A program made the position numbers and the translations under genes. 64,000 nucleotides of DNA from Pseudoalteromonas haloplanktis ATCC 14393 (GTDB taxonomy: Bacteria > Pseudomonadota > Gammaproteobacteria > Enterobacterales > Alteromonadaceae): positions 183,954 through 247,953 of the forward strand of contig NZ_AHCA01000008.1 in NCBI RefSeq assembly GCF_000238355.1. Reading direction: 5' to 3'. The notes beneath the pieces are model-generated. The model did not search any database and had not been told where the DNA came from. It worked only from the letters and a program-made list of their open reading frames with translations. Shown here piece by piece: positions 9,619 to 18,186 of this stretch; the stretch's first letter is position 1, and every line of letters starts with the position of its first letter.

Positions 9619-9683
9619 TAGGTTTCCCTCGTACAGTTATCATTATTATTAACCACTTTTATCAAAAGCGATATTATTGTGTG

Positions 9684-9697
9684 TGGAAGCGCTTCCA
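9684..9697. promoter_or_regulatory. LacI-family type palindromic operator (TonB receptor site 1)
   Basis: TGGAAGCGCTTCCA is a perfect 14-base palindrome, the best copy of the four. It lies 66 bases upstream of the receptor start codon, a position that could block or control its promoter. Confidence 0.85.
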
Positions 9698-9717
9698 GAA
9701 AGTGGTGTAACAATTTG

Positions 9718-9731
9718 TGAAAGCGCTTCCA
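9718..9731. promoter_or_regulatory. LacI-family type palindromic operator (TonB receptor site 2)
   Basis: TGAAAGCGCTTCCA is identical over 14 bases to the site at 578-591 and lies 34 bases from site 1 (center to center), so the two face nearly the same DNA side after about three helical turns. Confidence 0.8.
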
Positions 9732-9897
9732 GAGAAATCTAGTGCAATTTTCATGTTACGTCAACAAGTGTATTTAATTAATTGGAATAAAATTGTGTCT
9801 AAAATGTATCTTAATGATTTATTTAATTATTAATAATTTATAAAAATTGGCAGGGTGTCATAAATATGGGAAACGAAGTTTAACAGTCGATCAGCAT

Positions 9898-11028
9898 CTA
9901 AATAGCCACAACCACCTGATTGCGGCCATTGTGTTTTGCTTGATATAAGCCTTTATCTGCTTTAGCTAGTAAATCATTGATATTACTGTCTCCTGTACGT
10001 TTGATAACACCAATACTGAGTGACAAAGAGATACTGTGTTGCTTATATATAAACGGTTGGTTTTTGATAGCAAGCCTGATCCGCTCTGATAATGCCTGTG
10101 CATTTTTTTCAGAAGTATTAGGGAGTAAAATTGCAAATTCTTCACCGCCAATCCTAGCTACAATGTCATGCTCACGTAACTGTGCTTGAATCTTTGTGGC
10201 AACCCATTTTAAAGCCTCATCGCCAGTCTCATGGCCAAATTGATCATTCACTTTTTTAAAAAAATCAATATCAATCATCAAAGCACACAATTCTTTTTGG
10301 TAACTATTGGCTTGTTCTAAATGCGTGGCGCTGAGGTTTAAAAATGCGCGTCGGTTAAGTAATCCTGTCAGTGGGTCTAAATTAGCTAAATCGGTTAAAA
10401 CTTGCTCTGATTCTAAAAACATTAAAACCGGCCAGACTAACGCGGTGCAAGTGGAGATCACAATATGACTAATTAAGATTACTGCCAGCGCTTGCTGCGT
10501 ATCGATCACTGATGTTGGTGCAGAAACTAAAAGTGCGGCTTGGCAAAACATTAATAGGGCATGTATCACAAAACAAATTTGTAGCAGTAAAAAATGGCTA
10601 ACACGTCCCACATGTAACTTATTTAGCGCATAAGCGGCATAACAAAAGCTGCAAGCAATGACTAACGTGGTATAAAGTTGAGCAAAGGACGTACTATAAA
10701 AAGGCATTAAAGTTATGACAGATACCAGCAGCACGCTAATACAGGCTGTAAATTTGCTTTTCTCTGTGTTGTTGTATGCATGTATACCGAGTATTGCAGC
10801 CAAAGGCGCGATGATAATTAATAGGTCGGCTAGGTAATGAGAAATCAGATTTAAATCACTATACGCCCTTAATGAGGCTGTGACTTGAGCAAGCACAAAA
10901 ATAAAACAAGAGCAGCACCAGTACAAGTAGGTTTTTTGTTTTTTGAGCCGATACAAAGACAACAAAAATGAACCAATGAGGGTATTAAGTATTATAGAAA
11001 GTATGATGATTGTAGGTAAATGCATCAT
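9898..11028 (-). CDS. Membrane diguanylate cyclase (GGDEF protein)
   Basis: A 376-aa protein whose first about 190 residues contain six or so hydrophobic membrane segments, followed by a C-terminal GGDEF domain that makes cyclic di-GMP from two GTP. The active-site loop is GGEEF (in ARIGGEEFAILLP), and the DxDFFKKVND and FGHETGDEAL motifs are intact, so it should be active. An RxxD inhibitory site (REHD) sits five residues before GGEEF, indicating product feedback inhibition. It is a single gene, divergently separated from the TonB receptor control region by AT-rich DNA. The membrane part resembles no named sensor domain that I can recognise. Confidence 0.9.
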   Translation of the reverse strand: MMHLPTIIILSIILNTLIGSFLLSLYRLKKQKTYLYWCCSCFIFVLAQVTASLRAYSDLNLISHYLADLLIIIAPLAAILGIHAYNNTEKSKFTACISVLLVSVITLMPFYSTSFAQLYTTLVIACSFCYAAYALNKLHVGRVSHFLLLQICFVIHALLMFCQAALLVSAPTSVIDTQQALAVILISHIVISTCTALVWPVLMFLESEQVLTDLANLDPLTGLLNRRAFLNLSATHLEQANSYQKELCALMIDIDFFKKVNDQFGHETGDEALKWVATKIQAQLREHDIVARIGGEEFAILLPNTSEKNAQALSERIRLAIKNQPFIYKQHSISLSLSIGVIKRTGDSNINDLLAKADKGLYQAKHNGRNQVVVAI

Positions 11029-11141
11029 GGTTGGTTTATCTTATCCATCAAATTTAATTGCCTTTATGGTTTATTGTTGCACTAATTATTATTTACTACA
11101 TCAACAATAGCATGATAATGAAAAAGAGTTAACTATGCACT

Positions 11142-12035
11142 TTAGTTTACGAGTTGCTTGAGTGCTTGTGGCAATGTTGGATAAGTAAAGCTAAATTGCT
11201 GGAGTAGTACTTTTTTAGGCACAACAAATTGCCCATAAAGCAATAAATCAGCCATTTCCCCCATTACTAATTTAAGTAATAAACTAGGCATAGGTATAAA
11301 TGCCGGGCGTGCGAGCGCTTTGCCTAATTGACGGCTAAACTCTTTATTACTGACAGGGTGAGGCGCGGTGGCATTAACTGCACCGCTAAGGGTTTTAGTC
11401 TCTAATACGAACAAGATAAGTCTAACCATGTCGTCAATATGGATCCATGACATACCTTGCTCACCACTGCCAATGGCTCCGCCTAAGCCTAATTTAAATG
11501 GCGGCAACATTTTTGCTAATGCACCTGCTTGTTTAGCTAATACAATCCCTGTGCGCAATGTGCAGACGCGAGTACTTGTTGATTGAGCTGACAATGCAGC
11601 GTGCTCCCAAGCATCACATAGCTGATGGCTAAACTCAGGGTTTATAGCGGTAAAACTTTCATCTATCGGGGTGTCATCTTGACGGCCATAAAAGCCTATT
11701 GCACTACCTGAGATAAACGTATGGGGTGGGGTGTTGCACTGGTTTATTGCTGCGCTTATTTGATGAGTTAACTGAATACGACTATCTAGAAGTTGCTGCT
11801 TTTGTTTGTCGCTCCAGCGTTTATTGACAATTGGCTCACCAGCTAGGTTAATCACGCAATCAACTGTGTTAAAATCGACGTTAGCAAGTGAGTCTACTGC
11901 TAAAATGTTTGCACCGAGTAATTGGTTTGCTTTATCAGGACTTCGCGATAATACCGTTAGCTGATGATTTATAAGTAACAGCGGGCATAAATGGCTGCCT
12001 ATTAAACCGGTGGCGCCAGTTATTAATATATGCAT
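11142..12035 (-). CDS. TIGR01777-type NAD(P)-binding epimerase (YfcH-like)
   Basis: A 297-aa Rossmann-fold protein of the SDR superfamily. I chose the start at 12035 because MHILITGATGLIGSHL is the canonical beginning; the open frame extends 20 codons upstream without similarity. The NAD(P) loop GATGLIG, the NLAGEPI motif, YGRQDD and the DUF1731-type C-terminal end (VVPKKVLLQQFSFTYPTL) identify the YfcH/TIGR01777 family, typically about 300 aa. The substrate is unknown for the family. It is divergent from the permease gene starting at 12195. Confidence 0.9.
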   Translation of the reverse strand: MHILITGATGLIGSHLCPLLLINHQLTVLSRSPDKANQLLGANILAVDSLANVDFNTVDCVINLAGEPIVNKRWSDKQKQQLLDSRIQLTHQISAAINQCNTPPHTFISGSAIGFYGRQDDTPIDESFTAINPEFSHQLCDAWEHAALSAQSTSTRVCTLRTGIVLAKQAGALAKMLPPFKLGLGGAIGSGEQGMSWIHIDDMVRLILFVLETKTLSGAVNATAPHPVSNKEFSRQLGKALARPAFIPMPSLLLKLVMGEMADLLLYGQFVVPKKVLLQQFSFTYPTLPQALKQLVN

Positions 12036-12194
12036 GATAGTGACCTTGTTAGAGACTGTGTGTATGTTATACGTACTGTAGACGGCTTTGATCACTTTGC
12101 CACAAGAGTAATCCTTTTTAATTTCAACGACACTCGCATCTTGAGGCCGTTTAGGTATACACTAAGTACAGTTTATATTTTCAAGGATCGTAGT

Positions 12195-13235
12195 TTGGCT
12201 AGTTTAACTGGGGTAAACCGAAGTTTAGTTATTTTTGCAGCGTTAGTTATTGTTTTAGCTGGAGTAAAGGCCGCGAGTGTGATCGTTATTCCGTTTGTCT
12301 TGGCAGCATTTATTGCCATTATTTGCAACCCATTATTGAGCTTTTTTGGCCGTTATAAAATCCCCAAAGGTTTGGCTATCATGTTGGTAATGCTGATGGT
12401 GGTTGGCATTGGCGTTAGTTTAGCCGGTTTGGTGGGGCAATCCTTAACTGATTTCTCACAGCAATTACCTCACTATAAAGCCCAGCTTAAAGAGCAGTTT
12501 ATTTTACTGGTCGATATGGCTGCAAAGTACAATATTTTGATTAATAAAGAACAAATAATTGCGATGTTTGATCCGGGTAAGATCATTGATATGGCAACTG
12601 GAATGCTGACAGGGCTAGGTGGCGTAATGGCCAACCTATTTTTAATTATTTTAACTGTGGTGTTTATGTTATTTGAAGGCCCAATGCTCAGTCACAAAAT
12701 ACACATGGCACTTGATGATCCTGACCGCAAGATGCAACAAATTGACCGTTTTTTAGAATCAATTAATTCCTATCTAGCAATTAAAACTGTTGTTAGCTTA
12801 GGCACGGGTGTGCTGGCTGGCATCTTACTATGGCTGTTAGATATTGATTATTTTGTATTGTGGGCTGTGATGGCGTTTATGTTTAATTACATTCCTAATA
12901 TTGGTTCTATTATTGCCGCAATTCCCGCAGTATTATTGGCGTTGATCACGCAAGGCCCATTTGTTGCAAGTATGGTGGGAGTAGGTTACCTCACTATTAA
13001 TACTGTAATGGGTAATATTGTCGAACCTAAATACATGGGTAAAGGTTTAGGGCTTTCAACATTAGTGGTATTTTTATCATTAATCTTTTGGGGGTGGCTG
13101 ATGGGCACTGTTGGTATGTTATTATCAGTACCTTTGACTATGATTGTTAAAATAGCGCTTGAAACTAGCGAAGAGGGGCGCTGGTTGGCTACATTACTGG
13201 GTAATGGCGAAAACCTAGAAGAAGAAAAAAGTTAA
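12195..13235 (+). CDS. AI-2E/PerM family transporter
   Basis: A 346-aa integral membrane protein of the AI-2E exporter-like (PerM/YdiK/TqsA) family. The pattern of hydrophobic N-terminal helices, a central amphipathic region (residues about 85-140), and C-terminal helices with FNYIPNIGSIIAAIP and GNIVEPKYMGKGLGLS is typical. I place the start at the TTG at 12195, preceded by AAGGA 7 bases upstream. A longer frame back to 12030 would add 55 residues without family similarity and would overlap the divergent gene. The substrate cannot be inferred; members include ion antiporters and signal exporters. Confidence 0.88.
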   Translation: MASLTGVNRSLVIFAALVIVLAGVKAASVIVIPFVLAAFIAIICNPLLSFFGRYKIPKGLAIMLVMLMVVGIGVSLAGLVGQSLTDFSQQLPHYKAQLKEQFILLVDMAAKYNILINKEQIIAMFDPGKIIDMATGMLTGLGGVMANLFLIILTVVFMLFEGPMLSHKIHMALDDPDRKMQQIDRFLESINSYLAIKTVVSLGTGVLAGILLWLLDIDYFVLWAVMAFMFNYIPNIGSIIAAIPAVLLALITQGPFVASMVGVGYLTINTVMGNIVEPKYMGKGLGLSTLVVFLSLIFWGWLMGTVGMLLSVPLTMIVKIALETSEEGRWLATLLGNGENLEEEKS

Positions 13236-13243
13236 TGATAATT

Positions 13244-13271
13244 AAAAGCCACGTTAGTTTACGTGGCTTTT
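13244..13271. terminator. Bidirectional terminator
   Basis: An 11-base perfect stem, AAAAGCCACGT at 13244-13254 with ACGTGGCTTTT at 13261-13271, has a 6-base loop. It ends the permease gene and the convergent PhoPQ-like operon. Confidence 0.9.
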
Positions 13272-13279
13272 AACATGAA

Positions 13280-13693
13280 TTACTTTAAAGGTCGTTTTAA
13301 AACCGTTATATGCTGCTCTAAAATCTGTAGCTCGCAACGTTTATAGACAATAGCAGCTTGGATTGCGTTCGGGACTTTTTGTAAATAACGCCATTTGCAA
13401 CTGTCTTCTAAGTATTTCTTTTGGCTTGTTATACTGCGTTTGAAAATCGGTAGTAGCTGTGTGTTACCGGTGTCTTCTTCAATCTTATTTAAATCTAATG
13501 TGATTTTATTGATCCACGTTTGCTGGATACGCGTTAAGGTCTCTAATTGTTTATCTAAGCATTGGATATAACTTTTCGCTTCATCAGGGGTTGCTTGATC
13601 AACGAGACTACACGGCTCAGCTGCTAACGTTTTAGCTGCATTGAACATTAAAAGTAATGCCATGCCTGTTAATACTAGTTTATTTTTTGTCAT
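13280..13693 (-). CDS. Small secreted protein, LprI/DUF1311-like
   Basis: A 137-aa protein with a cleavable signal peptide (to about AA/EPC, residue 26). Cysteines occur at EPC, IQC, SDC-like SCKWRY and YKRCELQILEQHITVLK. The C-terminal SCKWR...YKRC...L pattern resembles the DUF1311/LprI family, in which some members inhibit lysozyme; the assignment is tentative. Its start overlaps the end of the histidine kinase gene by 14 bases, so it is the last gene of the PepSY-PhoP-PhoQ operon. A periplasmic role linked to that envelope-sensing system is inference. Confidence 0.65.
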   Translation of the reverse strand: MTKNKLVLTGMALLLMFNAAKTLAAEPCSLVDQATPDEAKSYIQCLDKQLETLTRIQQTWINKITLDLNKIEEDTGNTQLLPIFKRSITSQKKYLEDSCKWRYLQKVPNAIQAAIVYKRCELQILEQHITVLKRPLK

Positions 13694-15017
13694 TATAATT
13701 AAACTCTAAAATAAATTTTGCACCACCTAGCGTATCAGCATCTAAAATAGTCAATGTGCCGTGATACGACTTAACTAAATCAGACACAATTGCCATTCCC
13801 ACTCCATGACCACTTTCGTAAGTATCTAAGCGTGTACCGCGGGTGAGTAATGACTCGCGTTTATCAACGGGGACACCAGGGCCATCATCACTGATTGTAA
13901 TTGTAAGGGTACGGTTTTGGATAACTTGTATATCGACCTGTGAACGACAGGCTTTACAAGCATTATCAATTAAATTACCCAACAGCTCGAGTAGATCTGT
14001 CTTATCCCCTAAGAAGTAATTTTTTTCTTTTACGTTACAGCTGAATATAATATCTTTATCGCGGTATACCTTACCCATTGCATTAAGAATTGAATCGAGC
14101 ACAGGTTTGATAGTCGTTTGCTTTTTCCACGTATCGGAAGCACCGGTTGCTGCGCGCTTTAATTGATGCTCGATCATCACATTAATTCGATCTAGCTGCT
14201 CTTGTGCATCGGCGTCATTTGCTAATGGGCTTGACTTAAGTACGGCAAGAGGCGTTTTTAAGGCATGAGCTAAGTCACTGAGTGAAGCGCGGTAGCGTTC
14301 TTTTTGACGCTGTTGTGTTTCAAGCAATAAATTTAAATCGGCTTTTATTGTTTGTAGCTCAACAGGGTAGAGCCCTTTAATTTCTTGAATATCGCCGGAT
14401 TCAATCGCTTTTATTTCTTTATCAAGGCGTTGCAGTGGTCGTGCACTCCACACAAAACCGATGGCCATTAATGCTGCAATGGCAACACCCATCACATACA
14501 TCCAGTTTACAAGGGTTTGTTTAAAACCATCCATTAACCGCAGCAGCGCATCATTGCGTTTTAATAAAATAAAACGGGCGTGTTCGGATTGGTCAATATT
14601 ATTCAAAATAACAGTTAAGCTTAATTGCCAGTACACATTATTTTTGTATTCCACTCGCCGAAAATCAGCAGCGCCGGCTTTGGTTTCTATTTCATCAGGC
14701 ACAAAGTTTACGTTTACCGCAGACTCTGAGTGCCAAACTGGCTGCTCATCACGGTAAATCATCGCATAGGTATCAGAATTTAAACGATTTAGCTCTGGAG
14801 CTAAGATTGTGCTTGGCATAATAATACCGCGCTCGGTAAAATCGACTTCTGAAATGAGTGAATATAAATGGGCTTCGAGGGTTTTCTCGGTGGCTTCGAC
14901 TAATGATGCATAGTACGCCTTACCAATCGAGAAAAACAAAATAGGTAAGGCGACTAATAAAACAAAGACAAGGATAAATCCTTGCCTTACTTTTAACGGT
15001 ATTTGCGATGCTACCAC
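13680..15017 (-). CDS. phoQ: PhoQ-like sensor histidine kinase
   Basis: A 445-aa membrane sensor kinase. It has one N-terminal transmembrane helix (about residues 14-34), a periplasmic domain of about 130 residues, a second helix (about 172-192), HAMP, HisKA with the phospho-accepting His in DLAHALKTPLAVL, and HATPase with NLIDNACKA, DDGPGVP and GHGVGMAIV. The RYRASLSDLAHALKTPLAVL segment closely matches E. coli PhoQ. The acidic patch (run of Asp/Glu) of enterobacterial PhoQ that binds Mg2+ is not seen in the sensor domain, so the stimulus may differ. Its start overlaps the response regulator by 7 bases. Confidence 0.88.
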   Translation of the reverse strand: MVASQIPLKVRQGFILVFVLLVALPILFFSIGKAYYASLVEATEKTLEAHLYSLISEVDFTERGIIMPSTILAPELNRLNSDTYAMIYRDEQPVWHSESAVNVNFVPDEIETKAGAADFRRVEYKNNVYWQLSLTVILNNIDQSEHARFILLKRNDALLRLMDGFKQTLVNWMYVMGVAIAALMAIGFVWSARPLQRLDKEIKAIESGDIQEIKGLYPVELQTIKADLNLLLETQQRQKERYRASLSDLAHALKTPLAVLKSSPLANDADAQEQLDRINVMIEHQLKRAATGASDTWKKQTTIKPVLDSILNAMGKVYRDKDIIFSCNVKEKNYFLGDKTDLLELLGNLIDNACKACRSQVDIQVIQNRTLTITISDDGPGVPVDKRESLLTRGTRLDTYESGHGVGMAIVSDLVKSYHGTLTILDADTLGGAKFILEFNYNDKK

Positions 15018-15685
15018 TGACTTTTAAGCCTGTAACCACGTCCGCGCAGGGTCTCAACAGGGTTGAGTGTGCCATCAGGGTCCAGCTTTTTCCGCAAACG
15101 CAGTACGAATACTTCGATTACGTTTGAGTCGAGATCAAAATCTTGGTCGTAGATGTGCTCTGTTAGCTCTGATTTAGAGATCACTTTTTGCGGGTTAACC
15201 ATTAAATACTCAAGCACTTTGTATTCGTAAGCGGTAAGGCTAAGCTCTCTATCATCAACCCATACTTGCTGTGAACGAGTATGAATTTTAATTGGCCCTG
15301 CGGTCATTTCTGGGTTTGCTTTGCCTGCACTGCGACGGATCAGGGCATTACAACGGGCGATTAATTCTTCAACATGAAAGGGTTTTGTTAAATAATCATC
15401 AGCACCAGCATCAAGTCCTTCGACTTTATCTTGCCAACGATCACGTGCTGTTAAAATAAGAATTGGAATGGTGATCCCTTGGGCTCTCGCTTTATTAATA
15501 AGCTCAATACCGTCTATTTTTGGTAAACCTAAATCAACCACAGCCATGTCTAGCGGATATTCTGTGATGTGGAATAAGCCTGCTTCACCATCATGACAAA
15601 GATCAACACTGTAGCGTTCTTTTTCTAATGCATTACGCAGGTTATCTGCTAAGTGTAAATCGTCTTCAATTACTAAAATTCGCAT
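15011..15685 (-). CDS. phoP: PhoP-like OmpR-family response regulator
   Basis: A 224-aa regulator with a receiver domain (acidic pair EDD near residue 8, phospho-acceptor Asp in VVDLGLP near 51, Lys in LTKPF near 101) and an OmpR-type winged helix ending in RLRKKLDPDGTL and RGRGYRLKSQW. MRILVIEDDLHLADNL and YSVDLCHDGEAG match PhoP/QseB-type regulators. It is preceded 3 bases upstream by the PepSY gene and overlaps the PhoQ-like kinase, which is its likely partner. Confidence 0.9.
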   Translation of the reverse strand: MRILVIEDDLHLADNLRNALEKERYSVDLCHDGEAGLFHITEYPLDMAVVDLGLPKIDGIELINKARAQGITIPILILTARDRWQDKVEGLDAGADDYLTKPFHVEELIARCNALIRRSAGKANPEMTAGPIKIHTRSQQVWVDDRELSLTAYEYKVLEYLMVNPQKVISKSELTEHIYDQDFDLDSNVIEVFVLRLRKKLDPDGTLNPVETLRGRGYRLKSQW

Positions 15686-15688
15686 TTA

Positions 15689-15952
15689 TTAATCCTTTTT
15701 CACTTCGCCGGTTTTTTTATTGACATGCACGTCGACGACATGGCCGTCCGATTTTAATATTCTTACGGTATAGATATCGTTAAGTACGGTAATTTTAAGA
15801 GTTTTACCATCTTCGACTTTTTTAGCAAGCTCCACAGCTTGCTTTTTATTTATCTCAGTTTTATTAACTTGAGATGCAGCTTGGCTATTCGTCGAAAAAA
15901 CACTCGAAGCTAACACAAGAATGGCGATGCTCAAAGCTAACACTGTACGCAT
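15689..15952 (-). CDS. Secreted PepSY-domain protein
   Basis: An 87-aa protein with a signal peptide (to about residue 25, QAA/SQ) and a single PepSY domain, with the pattern INKKQAVELAKKV... then YTVRILKSDGHVVDVHVNKKTGEV. Such small periplasmic proteins commonly precede PhoP/QseB-type two-component genes, and PepSY domains are thought to modulate proteases or sensor inputs. It is the first gene of the four-gene operon; the promoter should lie in 15953-16168. Confidence 0.85.
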   Translation of the reverse strand: MRTVLALSIAILVLASSVFSTNSQAASQVNKTEINKKQAVELAKKVEDGKTLKITVLNDIYTVRILKSDGHVVDVHVNKKTGEVKKD

Positions 15953-16168
15953 GATGGGAAACTCCTAAACCAGATCTGGATAGTTTAATGAACCAAGTAG
16001 CTAAAATTCAAGTAAAACCACTAAATTCTATGATTCAATACAACGGATCTTATTCAACAACCCGTGAACAAACACTGAATTATTGTGCTTTAAATGCAAA
16101 GTGATTATATCAATTGAATTAACATCTTGATCGAATAAATATTTAAACTCTTGTGATTGCTGGTTTTC

Positions 16169-16471
16169 TTAACTAGGGAATACTTGTTTAAACGGTTTAA
16201 CGACTGAATTATCATAAACGCCGCCGCTGACATAAGGATCTGCTGCAGCCCACTCTCGTGCCGCTTCTAATGAATCAAATTCAGCAATCACTAAAGAACC
16301 GGTAAAACCAGCTTCAGCGGGGTCAGCGCTATCAATTGCTGGTAACGGGCCAGCGGTAAATAATCGTCCTTGTTCATCTAATTCCTGTAAGCGTGCTAAA
16401 TGAGCCGGGCGCGCCGCTTTTCTGTGTTCTAAACTATTTTCAACATCAGTTGAGTAAATCATATACAACAT
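16169..16471 (-). CDS. yciI: YciI-family protein
   Basis: A 100-aa protein; E. coli YciI is 98 aa. I start at the ATG at 16471 ([10 protein letters not shown]) because this is the family N-terminus and AGAG lies about 8 bases before it; the frame is open 33 codons further. The fold is ferredoxin-like, with [17 protein letters not shown], the GPLPA loop and [10 protein letters not shown], which carries the conserved Asp of the family. Biochemical function is not established in enteric bacteria. It lies in the usual yciI/yciB/trp neighbourhood. Confidence 0.92.
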   Translation of the reverse strand: MLYMIYSTDVENSLEHRKAARPAHLARLQELDEQGRLFTAGPLPAIDSADPAEAGFTGSLVIAEFDSLEAAREWAAADPYVSGGVYDNSVVKPFKQVFPS

Positions 16472-16684
16472 GGCGTATTCTCTAATATTAATAGTATGAA
16501 ATTGTCCTGATACTAGCACAGCAGATTTAATTGGCGAGTAAATTACGATTAGTTTTCGCCGTGTGGTCAATCAATAAGCGGGTTTACAGCACTAAACTAT
16601 TTTTAAACTGAATCTGCTTGAAAAGCTTACTGTAACACTGGTAGAGTCGCTTGAATGATACAAAATAATAATAAGGTTTTTTAA

Positions 16685-18109
16685 ATGAGCGATACACGTG
16701 AGCATTTTAGCTCCCGCCTAGGATTCATATTAGCGGCTGCAGGTTCAGCGGTCGGTATTGGTAACTTGGTTGGGTTTCCTGTTTCGGCTACAAAAAATGG
16801 CGGCGGTGCATTTTTACTCGTTTATGCATTATTTGTCGTGTTTATTTGCTTACCCGTAATGATGGCTGAAATGGCGATGGGTCGCCAAGCGCAAAAAGAT
16901 CCTCTTGGTTCATATAAATTATTATCAGGAAATGATAGTAAATGGAGTTTTGCAGGTTTTTTAGCGGTACTAACGCCTTTTATGATTGCTGTGTTTTACA
17001 TGGTCATAACAGTATGGATTTTTGGTTATTTAAGCCAAGTCGCCGTTGGTAACTTAGATGTACTAGCCGATCCGAGTAGCTTTGGGGTATTTATTAATAG
17101 CTCTAGCGTATTTGGCTATATGGCTGCAGTGGCGATTATCGTTAACTTAATTTTAGTCGGCGGTGTTAAGCAAGGTATTGAAAAAGCCGCGAAGTTTTTA
17201 ATGCCTGCGTTGTTTGTGTTGTTAATTGCGTTAGTGGTTTATGTGTTAACACTGGATAATGCGATAGCGGGTGTGAAGTATTATATTATTCCTGACTTTA
17301 CTAAAATGAATGCCAGTGTATTAAACGGTGCACTTGCACAAGCGTTTTTCTCATTATCACTCGGTATGGGGATTTTGATGACATACGCATCTTATATCTC
17401 GAAAAAAGATGACATCGTGGGCAGTGCTAAAATGGTCGCCCTAACAGATTCATTGGTGGCATTTATCGCAGGTCTTATGGTGCTGCCAGCTATTTTTAGT
17501 TTCAATCCAGAGACTGATCCAAGTAAATTATCAGATTCTTCCGTGTCGATGATTTTTGAATTTTTGCCGAAAATCTTACTCGCGTTACAGGCTGATATCG
17601 GCTACATAGGCGCATCAATTGTAGCATTTATATTTTTCTTATTAGTCTTTTTTGCTGCTATCACGTCGTTAGTCTCGATTGTTGAAGTACCAACAGCCAC
17701 GCTCAGCGACCGCAAAGGCATCAGCCGTAAAATGGCTTTGTTAATTTTAACCGGCAGCATTGGCCTGTTGACGATACTATGTACCATGTCATTTGGTATG
17801 GTCGAGGGCTTAACGTCATTCACTCATTATGGCAGCGGTTCAAAAAGTTTGTTTGATATTGTTTACGATGTTTTTTACGACACGATATTACCGCTGAATG
17901 GTTTAATGGTGTGTTTATTTGTAATGTATCGCTGGAAAAAAGTGCGATTAAGTGAAGAGCTCAGCCAAGGTTGTCCGGGTTATACGGGAAGTTTTACTGA
18001 AAAATATGTGAATTTATCACTCTCAACCTTCATTCCTGTGATTTTACTGCTGATATTTGTAAATACCGTTGCAACTAAGTTTTTTGCGATGAGTATCTTC
18101 GGCTTTTAA
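16685..18109 (+). CDS. Sodium-dependent transporter, SNF/NSS family
   Basis: A 474-aa membrane protein with about 11-12 transmembrane helices. The TM1 signature FILAAAGSAVGIGNLVGFP followed by NGGGAFLLVY defines the neurotransmitter:sodium symporter family (LeuT/MhsT relatives). Bacterial members mostly take up amino acids with Na+, which fits a marine organism. The substrate is not readable. AAGG precedes the ATG by 9 bases. It is a monocistronic unit closed by the 18136 terminator. Confidence 0.92.
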   Translation: MSDTREHFSSRLGFILAAAGSAVGIGNLVGFPVSATKNGGGAFLLVYALFVVFICLPVMMAEMAMGRQAQKDPLGSYKLLSGNDSKWSFAGFLAVLTPFMIAVFYMVITVWIFGYLSQVAVGNLDVLADPSSFGVFINSSSVFGYMAAVAIIVNLILVGGVKQGIEKAAKFLMPALFVLLIALVVYVLTLDNAIAGVKYYIIPDFTKMNASVLNGALAQAFFSLSLGMGILMTYASYISKKDDIVGSAKMVALTDSLVAFIAGLMVLPAIFSFNPETDPSKLSDSSVSMIFEFLPKILLALQADIGYIGASIVAFIFFLLVFFAAITSLVSIVEVPTATLSDRKGISRKMALLILTGSIGLLTILCTMSFGMVEGLTSFTHYGSGSKSLFDIVYDVFYDTILPLNGLMVCLFVMYRWKKVRLSEELSQGCPGYTGSFTEKYVNLSLSTFIPVILLLIFVNTVATKFFAMSIFGF

Positions 18110-18135
18110 TCACGCTTTATTGAGCTTCCCATAAT

Positions 18136-18178
18136 AAAGCCGTGCTAAGTTTACCTGTGTAGTATTTAGCACGGCTTT
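18136..18178. terminator. Bidirectional terminator
   Basis: A 13-base perfect stem (AAAGCCGTGCTAA at 18136-18148 with TTAGCACGGCTTT at 18166-18178) encloses a 17-base loop and is followed by T residues. It separates the SNF transporter from the convergent CPBP gene. Confidence 0.85.
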
Positions 18179-18186
18179 TCATTTAT

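Noticed and set aside
12030..12194. Longer N-terminus for the AI-2E family protein
   Set aside because: The extra 55 codons have no transporter similarity and overlap the divergent gene start; the TTG at 12195 has a good ribosome site.
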